A DNA stretch of 64,000 nucleotides from Pseudomonas nitroreducens TX1 (GTDB lineage Bacteria; Pseudomonadota; Gammaproteobacteria; Pseudomonadales; Pseudomonadaceae), in the NCBI RefSeq assembly GCF_000313755.1, contig NZ_AMZB01000126.1, positions 51,639 through 115,638 of the forward strand, read 5' to 3'. A program made the translations under genes and the position numbers. The notes beneath the pieces are model-generated. The model saw nothing but the letters and a program-made list of their open reading frames with translations, searched no databases and had not been told where the DNA came from. Every line of letters begins with the position of its first letter. The stretch's first letter is position 1. Shown in pieces: positions 14,693 through 23,739 of this stretch.

Positions 14693-15063
14693 AGCGTCAG
14701 CACCCGGTCGTATTCGAGGATCATGCGGGCCAGCTCGCCGCCGCTGGCGATCTCGTCGACTTCCTCGATCAGCCGGCTTTCGTCGATGGCCACGCCCGGT
14801 GCGCGGCACATCAGCAGGCGTGCGCCGGCTTCCTTGGCCTGCTGGATGAAGTGGCTGATGGGCTCGCCACCCTCGGCGGCGTAGAGGTGGTCGGCGATGT
14901 CCTGGAAGGCCAGGCGCGTGCCTTCGCCGCTGAGGAACAGGGTGACCTTGGCGTCCATGCACGCCAGCAGTGTGGCGGTGTAGAAGGGCGCGGCGCAGCG
15001 CGCCGGGGTGCTCGGGCCGCTGCTGACGACGATCAGCACCCGCTGGGGCTCAGGCGAGGACAA
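14689..15063 (-). CDS. DsrE family protein
   Basis: The fold signature is RVLIVVSSGPSTPARCAAP, then ATLLACMDAKVTLFLSGEG and ARLLMCRAPGV, matching small DsrE/TusD-like sulfur carriers. A Cys in LMCRAP is at the position of the sulfur-carrying Cys. The start is uncertain: TTG 15063 has GGAG at 7 bases and gives 124 residues; GTG 15039 is the alternative; the upstream ATG 15090 lies well inside the GNAT gene. The end overlaps the GcvH-like gene by four bases, so the two proteins are probably made together. Confidence 0.75.
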   Translation of the reverse strand: MSSPEPQRVLIVVSSGPSTPARCAAPFYTATLLACMDAKVTLFLSGEGTRLAFQDIADHLYAAEGGEPISHFIQQAKEAGARLLMCRAPGVAIDESRLIEEVDEIASGGELARMILEYDRVLTL

Positions 15064-15544
15064 GGGTTTTCTCCAGTTGGACCAGGGCAATGCGCCGGCC
15101 CTGCGGATCGGCGCGCTCGACTATGCCCTGCGGCTCGTAGCCCAGGCGTGCGTAAAGCAGCAGGCCGGCGGCGTTGGCGTTGAAGCAGGACACTTTCATG
15201 ACCTGCGCCTTGTACTGGTCGCGGGCGAGATTCTCCATGACCTCGATCAGGTACTGCGCCACGCCATGCCGACGCGCCCAGGGCGCGACCATCATGTTGC
15301 CCAGCGCGCAGAACTCGTTGGGCTGCCACTGGTAGAAGTTGGCGAAACCGGCGAGGCGGCCATCGAGCAGCGCTACCGTGCTGCCGCGCCTTTCGGCGAT
15401 GGCGGCGGCGAGTTGGCCGGTGGTCAGTGGCCAGCTCGCCTTGGGGTAGCAATAGAAGAGTTCGTCGGCATCCTGGGGAAAGCCGACCAGCTCGCCGAGG
15501 TCGTCGGCGAGGGCGGGGCGGTGTTGCAGGGCAGGCTGGTTCAC
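15050..15544 (-). CDS. GNAT family N-acetyltransferase
   Basis: GTG 15544 with GGAGA just upstream gives 164 residues. The GNAT core is visible: FANFYQWQPNEFCALGNMMV (beta4), then APWARRHGVAQYLIEVM, the acetyl-CoA loop (R-R-H-G-V-A, consensus Q/RxxGxG/A), and FNANAAGLLLYARLGYEPQG at the end. Substrate is unknown. It overlaps the DsrE gene by 14 bases with the chosen starts and is the first gene of the GNAT - DsrE - GcvH-like - VanX-type string, 25 bases after a DUF4136 gene. Confidence 0.8.
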   Translation of the reverse strand: MNQPALQHRPALADDLGELVGFPQDADELFYCYPKASWPLTTGQLAAAIAERRGSTVALLDGRLAGFANFYQWQPNEFCALGNMMVAPWARRHGVAQYLIEVMENLARDQYKAQVMKVSCFNANAAGLLLYARLGYEPQGIVERADPQGRRIALVQLEKTLVLA

Positions 15545-15569
15545 GCGTTCTCCGATGTCTTTGCGGCGG

Positions 15570-16130
15570 TCAGTGCGGCGGGTATTGGGCGATGATCTTC
15601 TGCACCGTCTCGCGGATCGCCGCTTCGCGCTCGGCGGGCGTCGGCGGGCTGCTGCGCATGATCTGCTCGCCACTGCCACGCCAGACCAGCTTGCCGTCCT
15701 TGCCATCGAACATGTCGACCTGGATGGTGGCGACCTTGTAGGTCACGGTGCGGCTCTCGGCCATGGGCGGCGGGCCCCAGTAGCCACCCCAGTAACCGCC
15801 CCAGTAGCCGCCGCTGTAAGTGGTGACCTGGTCCTGGCGCTGATCGACGATCAGGTAGGCGCGCAGCTTCACGTCGCCGGGGTTGCCGCCCTGTGCCTGG
15901 CGCAGCCCGCGCTGGTCGAATTCGCCGGCGATGGCGTCGCTGATGCGCTGTTCGGTGAGGTCGCTCTTGATGCGCGGGTCGTCCGGGCGGTACTCGAAGG
16001 CCGGCTGCGCCCAGCTCCAGGTCAGGTAGCGGGAGAAGTCGCGGGTGGTGTCGTAGTCGCGACTGACGCTGGTGGTTTCGCAGGCGGCGAGGCCAAGCAT
16101 CAGGCCCAGTAACAGTAAGCGGCGGATCAT
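15570..16130 (-). CDS. DUF4136 lipoprotein with GGYW repeats
   Basis: ATG 16130 has AGGAG upstream and starts a lipoprotein signal (MIRRLLLLGLMLGLAAC) with lipobox LAAC; the 186-residue product is probably outer-membrane or periplasmic. The DUF4136 pattern YLTWSWAQP ... ISDAIAGEFDQRGLRQA is clear, followed by a Gly-Tyr-Trp repeat (GGYWGGYWGGYWG) and then the second half of the domain (IQVDMFDGKDGKLVWRGSGE). Function of the family is unknown. It is followed 25 bases later by the GNAT gene and preceded by a second DUF4136 gene, a tandem paralogue. Confidence 0.85.
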   Translation of the reverse strand: MIRRLLLLGLMLGLAACETTSVSRDYDTTRDFSRYLTWSWAQPAFEYRPDDPRIKSDLTEQRISDAIAGEFDQRGLRQAQGGNPGDVKLRAYLIVDQRQDQVTTYSGGYWGGYWGGYWGPPPMAESRTVTYKVATIQVDMFDGKDGKLVWRGSGEQIMRSSPPTPAEREAAIRETVQKIIAQYPPH

Positions 16131-16252
16131 GGTTGGATTACTCCTGACAGAGCTTTCATCCAAGCGCAGAGTCCGCGCAAAGGCAAGCGGCAGACGGGCT
16201 GCGCAGCGTCGCAGCGGATAAATGCCTGGCAGGATTTCCCGCCAGCGGGCAG

Positions 16253-16849
16253 TCAGCCCGGCGGGTAACCGTCCATGGCCTTGCGTGCGGCTTCGCGCAA
16301 CGCGCGGGCCTGGTCGCTCTGGTTGCTGCCGGCCTCATACTCGGCGCTACCGCTCCAGACCTGCTGGTTATTGCGCGCGTCGAACAGGGTGATGTGCACC
16401 ACGCTGACGGTGACGACGTAGGTGCGGGTGACCGGGTAGGACGCGCCGTAGCCGCCATACCAGGGATCGTTCCAGCGGCTGTAGCCACCGTAGTAGCCGC
16501 CGTTGTAGTAATCGGTGGTTTGTCGTGTGCGCTGTTCGCTGGAGAGCTGTGCACTGACCGTCAGGTCTGCCGGTGCATTCGAGCGCGCGGGGCGCAGGCC
16601 GCGCTGGTCGAGGGCTTCGCTGACGGCGTCCTGCAAGGGGCCGCCGAAGCTGGCACCGTTGGCCCAGTTCCACGAACGGTACTGGCCGTAGTCCAGCGGC
16701 GGCGCGGGATAGCTGCCAGGATCGAGTCCCGGGTTGGCAGCCTGCGCGGGGGCGGGTGGGATCGGCAGCGAGGTATTGCTGTAGGGATTCGGGCTCTGGC
16801 ACGCGGCCAGGGTGGCGAACAGCGGCAGAATCAGCAGGTAACGCGGCAT
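16253..16849 (-). CDS. DUF4136 lipoprotein, second copy
   Basis: The 198-residue precursor starts at ATG 16849 ([17 protein letters not shown], lipobox LAAC). After a Pro/Ser-rich linker the DUF4136 domain follows: [19 protein letters not shown], then [11 protein letters not shown], a Tyr/Gly-rich insert ([20 protein letters not shown]) and [20 protein letters not shown]. It is paralogous to the 15570-16130 protein, transcribed in the same direction, with 122 bases between them. The aromatic-Gly insert differs in sequence but sits at the same domain position. Confidence 0.82.
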   Translation of the reverse strand: MPRYLLILPLFATLAACQSPNPYSNTSLPIPPAPAQAANPGLDPGSYPAPPLDYGQYRSWNWANGASFGGPLQDAVSEALDQRGLRPARSNAPADLTVSAQLSSEQRTRQTTDYYNGGYYGGYSRWNDPWYGGYGASYPVTRTYVVTVSVVHITLFDARNNQQVWSGSAEYEAGSNQSDQARALREAARKAMDGYPPG

Positions 16850-16866
16850 GACGGACTCCCGCACGC

Positions 16867-17673
16867 TCACTTCAATTGGCGTGCGCTGACAAGACTATGC
16901 ACCTGATCCTGCGGCCGGCACAGCCAGTGCAGGTAGCGGCCGAGACCGGCGAAGGCGGGGTGGCGACGGTATTGCAGTTCCATCTCCACCAGGTCCAGCG
17001 GTTCGGCCTTGTGCTGGAACTCCACCGGCATGTAGTCGTGGAACACCCGAACGCCACTGCGCGCGGCGATGTTCCAGTGGCCGGCCATCGCTGCTTCGAG
17101 TACGCGCGGGTCGAGCGGTTCCTGCGGAGTCAGGCTCTGTCCCTCGCCGGAGAAGCGGTTCTTGCGCAGTTTGCGGAAATGGCCCTTGAGCAGGTTGCGA
17201 TAGATCAGTGCGTCGCGGTTGTAGAAGGCCAGGGACAGCCAGCCATCGGCACGGGTCAGTTGGTGCAGTACCGGCAGGATCGCCAGTGGCTCGGCCAGCC
17301 ATTCCAGTACGGCGTGGCAGATCACCAGGTCATAGGGTTCGTTGAGCTGGCCGAGCAGGTCCTGCCAGGGCGCCTCGATGAAGGTGGCTGCAAGGCCGGC
17401 TTCCTCGAAGCGCTGGCGTGCGCCTTCGAGCATCGGCGCAGCGGGTTCGGCGAGGGTGACGTCGTGGCCGCGCCCGGCCAGCCACAGTGACATGTGCCCC
17501 AGGCCCGCGCCGATATCCAGCACGCGCAGCGGGCGGTCGGGCAGGGCTTCGGCAAGGTCGGCCTGGAGCACGGCGAGGCGGATGGCACCCTTGGCGCCGC
17601 CGTAGATCTTCTCGGCGAAGCGCGTGGCCAGTTCGTCGAAATGGCGGTCGCCGGTCTTCGGGGAATCGCTCAC
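16867..17673 (-). CDS. cmoM: tRNA 5-carboxymethoxyuridine methyltransferase
   Basis: CmoM methylates the carboxyl of cmo5U34 in certain tRNAs using SAM. The family N-terminus [20 protein letters not shown] is present, followed by SAM motif [17 protein letters not shown] and the acidic strand [19 protein letters not shown] is motif IV-like. From GTG 17673 it has 268 residues, the usual length. GTG overlaps the TGA of the MazG-like gene (GTGA), so the pair is co-translated. The other cmo genes are not in the window. Confidence 0.88.
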   Translation of the reverse strand: MSDSPKTGDRHFDELATRFAEKIYGGAKGAIRLAVLQADLAEALPDRPLRVLDIGAGLGHMSLWLAGRGHDVTLAEPAAPMLEGARQRFEEAGLAATFIEAPWQDLLGQLNEPYDLVICHAVLEWLAEPLAILPVLHQLTRADGWLSLAFYNRDALIYRNLLKGHFRKLRKNRFSGEGQSLTPQEPLDPRVLEAAMAGHWNIAARSGVRVFHDYMPVEFQHKAEPLDLVEMELQYRRHPAFAGLGRYLHWLCRPQDQVHSLVSARQLK

Positions 17674-17987
17674 TTGGCGCCCCCTTCGATGAAGCGCCTT
17701 TCGCTGTCGGCCAGCTTGGCGAGCACCGCCTGGTCCATGTCGATGCCCAGTTCCGCGCACATCAGCAGCAGGTAAAGGACGATGTCACCGACTTCCTGCC
17801 CGGCGTGGGCGAGTTTCTCCGGGGGCAGCTGGCGCGATTCGTCCTCGCGCAGCCACTGGAAGATTTCCACCAGCTCGGCCATTTCCACGCTGGCCGCCAT
17901 GGCCAGGTTCTTCGGGCTGTGGAAGCGGCTCCAGTCGTTGTGGTCGCGGATGGCGTGCAGGCGCGCGGTGATGGCTTCGAGGTTCAT
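17670..17987 (-). CDS. MazG-like nucleotide pyrophosphohydrolase
   Basis: The 105-residue protein has the all-alpha NTP-PPase signature: helix WSRFHSPKNLAMAASVEMAE with EMAELVEIFQW (the ExxE of the metal site) and GQEVGDIVLYLLLM with the second ExxD. It resembles the dCTPase/RS21-C6 subgroup that removes aberrant dNTPs such as dCTP derivatives. ATG 17987 gives the typical length. It overlaps cmoM by four bases. Confidence 0.88.
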   Translation of the reverse strand: MNLEAITARLHAIRDHNDWSRFHSPKNLAMAASVEMAELVEIFQWLREDESRQLPPEKLAHAGQEVGDIVLYLLLMCAELGIDMDQAVLAKLADSERRFIEGGAK

Positions 17988-18033
17988 GCAGATGGGGCTC
18001 CAACGTGAGCCCCATAGCTTCAAGCCTGGCGCG

Positions 18034-18891
18034 TCAAACGTCCAGCGGGCTCCAACTGCCGGCCATGTGCGGCAGGCCGTCCTTGCCGCGCAGGCTGAAC
18101 TGCCCGGAGGGCGCCGGCTCGCTGGCCAGCAGGTTGACCTGGGACGGCAGCAGCACCGGCTTCTGGAAGCGCACGTCGACCCGATAGCCGGACATCGGCA
18201 GGCGCTCGCCCAGGGCGGCCAGGCTGCGCGCCTTGTTCCACAGGCCGTGGGCAATGGCGCGGGGGAAGCCGAACAGCTTGGCGCTGGCGGCCGACAGGTG
18301 GATCGGGTTGTAGTCGCCGGCCACGCGGGCGTAGCGCCGGCCGATGTCCGCCGGGCAGTTCCAGGCGTCGATCTGTTCCAGCGGGAGCTCGGCCATTTCT
18401 TCGCGCGCAGGCGGTGTGCCGTCGAGGCGCATGCCGCGGAACAGGATGCGGCTGTCGCCTTCCCAGAGCAGCCCGAGCTGGTCGTGGAGCTGGGTGATGA
18501 TGCTGAAGGTCACGCCCTTTTCGTGGGGTTGCAGGTCCTGCACTCGCACACTGACGTTGAACGGCCCCAGGCCGCCCAGCGGGCGCAACACGCTGATACG
18601 GTTTTCCAGGTGCACCAGGCCCAGTAGCGGGAAGGGGAAGCTCGGGTCGGTGAGCAGGCCCATCTGCAGGCCGAAGGCGAGGATGTGCGGATACGTCGGC
18701 GGCAACAGGTGGTTGTCGGTAAAGCCGCAGACCTTGCGGTAGCGCTCCAGGTGCTTCGGGTCCACCGTGACCGGGCAGCGTAGCCCGCGCGTCGGCAGGC
18801 TGCGGCCACGCACGCCGCGGCGCACGGCGGCGCGGGCGAACAGGCCGGTGAGGGCGGGTGGTGCGGACAGGTCAAGCCAATCGCGGGGCAT
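18034..18891 (-). CDS. MaoC-like (R)-hydratase/dehydratase domain protein
   Basis: The 285-residue protein has a C-terminal hot-dog domain with the MaoC hydratase motif GDYNPIHLSAASAKLFGF followed by AHGLW, including the Asp/His catalytic pair. The N-terminal half carries a second, more diverged hot-dog-like region. ATG 18891 is chosen because GGAG lies 7 bases upstream; ATG 18915 has none. It probably hydrates enoyl-CoA/ACP intermediates and may work with the nearby FabG-like reductase and thiolase, with which it forms a plausible chain-elongation or polyester-precursor set. Separate promoters are likely. Confidence 0.82.
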   Translation of the reverse strand: MPRDWLDLSAPPALTGLFARAAVRRGVRGRSLPTRGLRCPVTVDPKHLERYRKVCGFTDNHLLPPTYPHILAFGLQMGLLTDPSFPFPLLGLVHLENRISVLRPLGGLGPFNVSVRVQDLQPHEKGVTFSIITQLHDQLGLLWEGDSRILFRGMRLDGTPPAREEMAELPLEQIDAWNCPADIGRRYARVAGDYNPIHLSAASAKLFGFPRAIAHGLWNKARSLAALGERLPMSGYRVDVRFQKPVLLPSQVNLLASEPAPSGQFSLRGKDGLPHMAGSWSPLDV

Positions 18892-19095
18892 CGGGAATCT
18901 CCTTGCGGTATTCAATCAGCTTAGCCGCCGCTCAGGCGCGGGCATTGGCCGTGGCAACGCGGCGCGCGGCAGGCAAGTCAATGTGACCGTTCGATTGCCC
19001 GGATATTTCCCTCAACCTGCTTCCTGATTCTCTTGAGGGGGGATGGGAAAGCTGCCTAAGATGGGCCCGCCCCATGGATAACTAGAAAAAACACC

Positions 19096-20103
19096 ATGCG
19101 TGATCTGACCGACGATGTGGCGCTGATGCGCCCGGTGATCGACGCCCTGCGCGCCAGCGGCACCGACCCCGACCGTGTGCTGGCTCGCGTCGGCCTGCCT
19201 GCCGGCAGCCTGCCTGCCGGACGATTCCCCCACAGTGCGCAGAACCTGTTCTGGAAAGCGGCCGCCGAAGAATGTGGCGAAGAGCACGTCGGCCTGTACC
19301 TGGCTGGCCACCTGCCGGCGTTCCATGGCCTGCTGCTGGAGTACCTGTTCCTTTCCAGTGCCACCTTTGGCGAAGGCTTGCGCCACGCCCTGCGCTACGT
19401 GCGCCTGCTCTCCGACACCCTCAACGCCCGCCTGGAGGTGGAGGGCGAGAAGGCCGTGCTGTTGCTCGGCCATACTGCCGGGACCAATCGTCATTTCCCC
19501 GAGATGCTCGCCGGCGCGGTGGTGCGCCTGTTCCACGCGCTCACCGAGGGCGACTTCAAGCCCCATGAAGTGCAGCTGATGCACGAGGAAGGCGCGCCCG
19601 CCGCGCGTTACCGGGAAGTTTATGGCTGCCCTGCGGTGCTGGGCGCCGAGCGCTATGCGCTGGTGTTCGATGCCCGAGTGCTGGAGAAACCCTCGCGCCA
19701 CGCCGCGCCGGAACTGCTGCGCATGCACGAGTCCCTGGCGCGCCGGCAACTGGCGGAGGTGGAGCGCCTGGACCTGGTGCGCAAGGTGCGCGAGCTGATC
19801 GGCGTGTTGCTGGTGGATGGCGGTGCGACGCTGGAGCAGGTCGCGGCCCGTCTCGACATGCCGGCCCGCCGGTTGCGCGAGCGCCTGGCCATGGCCGGGG
19901 TGCGCTTCAACGACCTGGTCACCGACTACCGTTGCCGCCTGGCCAAGGAGCTGCTGCTCAAGACCGACGAGCGAATCGAGGTCATCGTCGAGCGCACCGG
20001 CTTTTCCGAGCCGAGTACCTTCTACCGTGCCTTCAAGCGCTGGGTCGGCGAGACTCCGGTGGAGTTCCGCCGCCGCGGCCGGCCGCAACCGCCGGCGGAG
20101 TGA
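19096..20103 (+). CDS. AraC family regulator
   Basis: The 335-residue protein has an N-terminal sensor region of the Arabinose_bd type (about 20-215, with HSAQNLFWKAAAEECGEEHV) and a C-terminal AraC DNA-binding domain with both helix-turn-helix motifs (VAARLDMPARRLRERLAMAG and VIVERTGFSEPSTFYRAFKRW). Such regulators respond to fatty acid or quorum-type ligands in Pseudomonas. It is divergent from the MaoC-like gene and upstream of the EF-hand, FabG-like and thiolase genes, which are likely targets. Confidence 0.9.
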   Translation: MRDLTDDVALMRPVIDALRASGTDPDRVLARVGLPAGSLPAGRFPHSAQNLFWKAAAEECGEEHVGLYLAGHLPAFHGLLLEYLFLSSATFGEGLRHALRYVRLLSDTLNARLEVEGEKAVLLLGHTAGTNRHFPEMLAGAVVRLFHALTEGDFKPHEVQLMHEEGAPAARYREVYGCPAVLGAERYALVFDARVLEKPSRHAAPELLRMHESLARRQLAEVERLDLVRKVRELIGVLLVDGGATLEQVAARLDMPARRLRERLAMAGVRFNDLVTDYRCRLAKELLLKTDERIEVIVERTGFSEPSTFYRAFKRWVGETPVEFRRRGRPQPPAE

Positions 20104-20167
20104 TCGAACCGTTTCGAGTCCGACTCTGGATAGGCTTTGTCGGTCAATTCCCGCCAAGGTACGCCCG

Positions 20168-20572
20168 ATGCAAAGCCGAATCCGCCAGACCCTGCTGCTG
20201 TCCACCGTCCTGCTGCTGAGCGCTCAGCAAGCCGTGGCGGGCGAAATGGGCGAGACGGCGTTTTCCCGACTGGACCGCGATGGCAGCGGCTTCATCGAGG
20301 CCGATGACCTGTCTGCCATGCGCGTGCGCATGTTCCACCGGCTGGACCGGAACCAGGATGGCCTGCTCACCCGCGAAGAAGTGACCCCGCCCAATCCCAG
20401 TGTGCAGGTCTCGCCCAACGCCATCGCCTGGCCGGACCAGGATGGCGACGGCAAGGTCAGCCAAGCGGAATTCCTGACCCAGGAGCCTGCGCTGATCGTG
20501 CGCGCCGACCGCAATGGCGATCACCGGGTGAGCGCGGAGGAGTTCCGCGAGCTGATCGCGGCGCGAAGCTGA
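20168..20572 (+). CDS. Periplasmic EF-hand calcium-binding protein
   Basis: The 134-residue precursor has a signal peptide (MQSRIRQTLLLSTVLLLS) and four EF-hand loops: DRDGSGFIEADDL, DRNQDGLLTREEV, DQDGDGKVSQAEF and DRNGDHRVSAEEF, all with the acidic 1, 3, 5 and 12 positions largely intact. It should bind calcium in the periplasm as a sensor or buffer. It lies 64 bases after the AraC gene on the same strand and may share its transcript. Confidence 0.88.
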   Translation: MQSRIRQTLLLSTVLLLSAQQAVAGEMGETAFSRLDRDGSGFIEADDLSAMRVRMFHRLDRNQDGLLTREEVTPPNPSVQVSPNAIAWPDQDGDGKVSQAEFLTQEPALIVRADRNGDHRVSAEEFRELIAARS

Positions 20573-20629
20573 TCTTTTTCCCCGTTTCTGCGCCAACGCT
20601 ACAGGGGAGTCCAGTCACGCCCTACGATG

Positions 20630-20680
20630 CTGTAGGGGCGCCCCATGGGCGCGATCGCGGGCATGGCCCGCTCCTACAGG
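20630..20680. repeat. REP-type palindromic repeat
   Basis: CTGTAGGGGCG and CGCTCCTACAG-type arms flank a GC-rich centre between two convergent genes (EF-hand and FabG-like). It is a degenerate member of the GTAGGAGCG family. Confidence 0.65.
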
Positions 20681-20689
20681 GGAATGCGG

Positions 20690-22045
20690 TCAGGCGCCCA
20701 GCAGGCTCTGCCCGCAGACCCGTAGCACCTGCCCGCTCACCGCGCCCGAACCTGGCTGGGCGAACCAGGCCACGGTCTCGGCGACGTCCTGCGGCAAACC
20801 GCCCTGGCCCATGGAATTCATGCGCCGGCCGGCTTCGCGGATGGTCAGCGGGATGGCAGCGGTCATCTGGGTCTCGATGAAGCCCGGCGCCACCGCATTG
20901 ATGCTGATGCCCTTCTTGCCCAGCGCCGGCGCCCAGGCCTGCGCCAGGCCGATCAGGCCTGCCTTGCTCACCGCATAGTTGGTCTGGCCCATGTTGCCGG
21001 CGATACCACTGATGGAGGCGAGCAGCACCACGCGGCCGTCGTCGTGCAGCTTGCCGGCGTCCAGTAGCGCCTGGGTCAGCACCTGCGGGGCCTGCAGGTT
21101 GACGTCGATGACCGAGGTCCAGAACGCTTCGCTCATCTTGGCGACCGTCTTGTCGCGGGTGATGCCGGCGTTGTGCACCACGATGTCGACGCCATCGGGT
21201 AGCGCCTCGACCAGTTGCGTACCGGCATCGGCGGCGCAGATGTCCAGCGCCACGCCACGTCCACCCAGGCGCGCGGCCAGCGCATCCAGGGCTTCCTTGG
21301 CTGGCGGCACGTCCAGCAGCACCACGTCGGCCCCGTCACGGGCGAGGGTCTCGGCGATGGCCGCGCCGATGCCGCGGGCGGCGCCAGTCACCAGCGCGCG
21401 CTTGCCCACCAGCGGACGACTCCAGTCCTGAACCTGCTTGTCGTAGGCGGCGAGGCGCACGACCTGTCCGGACACATAGGCGCTCTTGGGCGAGAGGAAG
21501 AAGCGCAGCGCGCCTTCGAGCTGGTCCTCGGCGCCCTTGCCGACGTAGACCAGTTGCACGTTACCGCCGCGACGGATTTCCTTGCCCAGGGAACGACTGA
21601 AGCCTTCCAGGCTGCGCTGAACGCTGGCGGCAATGGGGTCCTTGAGCGATTCCGGCGCGCGGCCGAGGATCACCACATGCGGGCATTTATCCAGGCCCTT
21701 GAGGGCACCCTGGAAGAAGGTGCGCAGCTCGAGGGTCTGCTCGAAGCGGGTCAGGCCGCTGGCGTCGAAGACGATGGCCTTGAGCTTGGGGCCATGCTCG
21801 GCGGTCCAACGCGGCAGGCCGTACTGGCCTTCGCTGAAGGAGAACACCGCATCGGTCAGGCGCTCGGCGAACGGCAGCACTGCCTCGTTCAGGTTGCCCT
21901 CGCCACCGAGCAGCAGCGCTCCGTCGACCGGCCGCGTGCGCCCGGCGCTCCAGCGCTCCAGGCGGACCGGCGCGGGCAGGCCGAGGGCTCCGACCAGGCG
22001 GCGGCCGACGTTGGAGTTGGCGAAGGCGATGTAGCGATCGGTCAT
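20690..22045 (-). CDS. High-molecular-weight FabG-like 3-oxoacyl reductase
   Basis: This 451-residue protein has a C-terminal short-chain dehydrogenase domain with TGAARGIG at 220-227, NAGI at 291-294, catalytic Ser about 343-345, Tyr356 and Lys360 (YAVSK). The first about 210 residues form a second Rossmann-like half lacking these motifs, the two-domain layout of FabG4-type reductases. It reduces 3-oxoacyl-CoA/ACP with NAD(P)H. It is divergent from the thiolase gene with a 168-base shared promoter region, so the two should form the reductase/thiolase part of one pathway. The block matches PA4786-PA4785 order from memory. Confidence 0.88.
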   Translation of the reverse strand: MTDRYIAFANSNVGRRLVGALGLPAPVRLERWSAGRTRPVDGALLLGGEGNLNEAVLPFAERLTDAVFSFSEGQYGLPRWTAEHGPKLKAIVFDASGLTRFEQTLELRTFFQGALKGLDKCPHVVILGRAPESLKDPIAASVQRSLEGFSRSLGKEIRRGGNVQLVYVGKGAEDQLEGALRFFLSPKSAYVSGQVVRLAAYDKQVQDWSRPLVGKRALVTGAARGIGAAIAETLARDGADVVLLDVPPAKEALDALAARLGGRGVALDICAADAGTQLVEALPDGVDIVVHNAGITRDKTVAKMSEAFWTSVIDVNLQAPQVLTQALLDAGKLHDDGRVVLLASISGIAGNMGQTNYAVSKAGLIGLAQAWAPALGKKGISINAVAPGFIETQMTAAIPLTIREAGRRMNSMGQGGLPQDVAETVAWFAQPGSGAVSGQVLRVCGQSLLGA

Positions 22046-22213
22046 GGAACGGGCTCCTGCACGGGTTCTCTAAAGTGCTGACCACTCTACGCAGCGGCGG
22101 GTTCGGCGCAATTGACCGCGCTGACCTGCGCAACGGCGGGGCGGCCAATGCGACACAAGCGGCTAAGGTTAGCCTTGACCGCACTTCAACGCTCACCCTT
22201 GTAGGAGCTCTGC

Positions 22214-23491
22214 ATGACCCAACTGCGCCGGGTCGCCATCGTCGGCGGCAACCGAATTCCCTTCGCCCGCTCCAACACCGTGTATGCCACGGCGAGCAAC
22301 CAGGAGATGCTGACCTGTGCGCTGGACGGCCTGATCGAGCGCTACAAGCTGCACGGCGAGCGCCTGGGCGAGGTGGTTGCCGGCGCCGTGCTCAAGCATT
22401 CGCGCGACTTCAACCTGACCCGCGAGTGCGTGCTGGGCACGCGCCTGGCGCCGGAAACCCAGGCCTACGACATCCAGCAGGCGTGCGGCACCGGTCTGGA
22501 GGCAGCGATCCTGGTGGCCAACAAGATCGCCCTCGGGCAGATCGACTGCGGCATCGCCGGCGGCGTGGATACCACCTCCGACGCGCCCATCGGCGTCAAC
22601 GAGGGGCTGCGCAAGATTCTGCTGGAAGCCAACCGGGGCAAGTCCAACGGCGAGAAGATCAGGAGCCTGCTGAAGATCCGCCCGCGCCACCTGATGCCGC
22701 ACATCCCGAAGAACGGCGAGCCGCGTACCGGGCTGTCGATGGGCGAGCACTGCGAGCTGATGGCGCAGACCTGGGCCATCCCGCGCGACGACCAGGACAA
22801 GCTGGCCTTCGAGAGTCACCACAAGCTGGCCGCCGCCTACGACGAAGGCTGGCAGAACGACCTGATGACGCCGTTCCGCGGCCTGGTGCGCGACCAGAAC
22901 CTGCGCCCGGATATCAACCTGGAGAAGATCGGCACCCTCAAGCCGGTGTTCGAGAAGGGGCCGCGCGGCACCCTGACGGCGGCCAACTCCACGCCGCTGA
23001 CCGATGGCGCCTCGGTGGTGCTGCTGGCCAGCGAAGAATGGGCGAAGGAGCGCGGCCTGCCGATCCTGGCGTATTTCAAGGATGGCGAAGCGGCGGCGGT
23101 GGATTTCGTTGGCGGCCACGAGGGCCTGCTGATGGCGCCGGTCTACGCGGTGCCGCGTCTGCTGGCACGCAACGGCCTGACCCTGCAGGACTTCGACTTC
23201 TACGAGATCCACGAAGCCTTCGCCGCCCAGGTGCTCTGCACCCTCAAGGCCTGGGAGGACGCGGACTACTGCAAGACCCGCCTCGGCCTCGACGCACCCC
23301 TGGGCTCCATCGACCGTAGCAAGCTCAATGTGAAAGGCAGCTCGCTGGCTGCCGGCCATCCGTTCGCCGCCACTGGCGGGCGCATCGTCGCCAACCTGGC
23401 CAAGCTGCTGGACGGTGCCGGCAAGGGGCGCGGATTGATCTCGATCTGTGCGGCAGGCGGCCAAGGTGTGACCGCGATCGTAGAACGGTAA
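22214..23491 (+). CDS. Acetyl-CoA C-acyltransferase (thiolase)
   Basis: The 425-residue enzyme condenses or cleaves 3-oxoacyl-CoA. Catalytic Cys91 lies in QQACGTGLEAAI, the His block is YEIHEAFAAQVL, and the second Cys is in SICAAGGQGV; the NVKGSSLAAGHPFAATGGR box is also standard. The N-terminus resembles FadI-type thiolases. ATG 22214 follows GGAGCTCTGC. It shares a promoter region with the FabG-like reductase. Confidence 0.92.
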   Translation: MTQLRRVAIVGGNRIPFARSNTVYATASNQEMLTCALDGLIERYKLHGERLGEVVAGAVLKHSRDFNLTRECVLGTRLAPETQAYDIQQACGTGLEAAILVANKIALGQIDCGIAGGVDTTSDAPIGVNEGLRKILLEANRGKSNGEKIRSLLKIRPRHLMPHIPKNGEPRTGLSMGEHCELMAQTWAIPRDDQDKLAFESHHKLAAAYDEGWQNDLMTPFRGLVRDQNLRPDINLEKIGTLKPVFEKGPRGTLTAANSTPLTDGASVVLLASEEWAKERGLPILAYFKDGEAAAVDFVGGHEGLLMAPVYAVPRLLARNGLTLQDFDFYEIHEAFAAQVLCTLKAWEDADYCKTRLGLDAPLGSIDRSKLNVKGSSLAAGHPFAATGGRIVANLAKLLDGAGKGRGLISICAAGGQGVTAIVER

Positions 23492-23547
23492 TCCAATACA
23501 GCGGGACGGATGTTTTCCTCCCCGATGTAAGCAACTCCGTGACTTCA

Positions 23548-23580
23548 GGCGGCACCGCGCGAGCGGCGCCGCCTTTTTTT
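23548..23580 (+). terminator. Terminator after thiolase
   Basis: GGCGGC (23548-23553) pairs with GCCGCC (23568-23573), with additional GC pairs inside, and is followed directly by seven T (23574-23580). This is a classical intrinsic terminator for the rightward thiolase transcript. Confidence 0.9.
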
Positions 23581-23606
23581 ATCCCCGCGTCGGGCGGGCG
23601 TTACCG

Positions 23607-23679
23607 GTAGGAGCGAGCTTGCTCGCGAACCGCCCCAGCGTCGGAGCCGACCGGTGTTCGCGAGCAAGCTCGCTCCTAC
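23607..23679. repeat. REPIN (paired REP elements)
   Basis: GTAGGAGCGAGCTTGCTCGC (left arm from 23607) and its exact inverse ending at 23679 flank a 25-base centre. This is the canonical Pseudomonas REPIN, mobilised by RAYT transposases elsewhere in the genome; it lies between convergent thiolase and Lrp genes. Confidence 0.9.
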
Positions 23680-23739
23680 AGCAAACCGGCAAGCGCGGGA
23701 TTTACCGGTCGGAGCGCAATTTCCTTCTAGAAAGGCAAC

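Noticed and set aside
14693..14962. Upstream in-frame extension of the GcvH-like protein
   Set aside because: The added 90 residues are Arg/Pro-rich shadow sequence of the DsrE gene; the GTG at 14692 overlapping the DsrE stop is the natural start.
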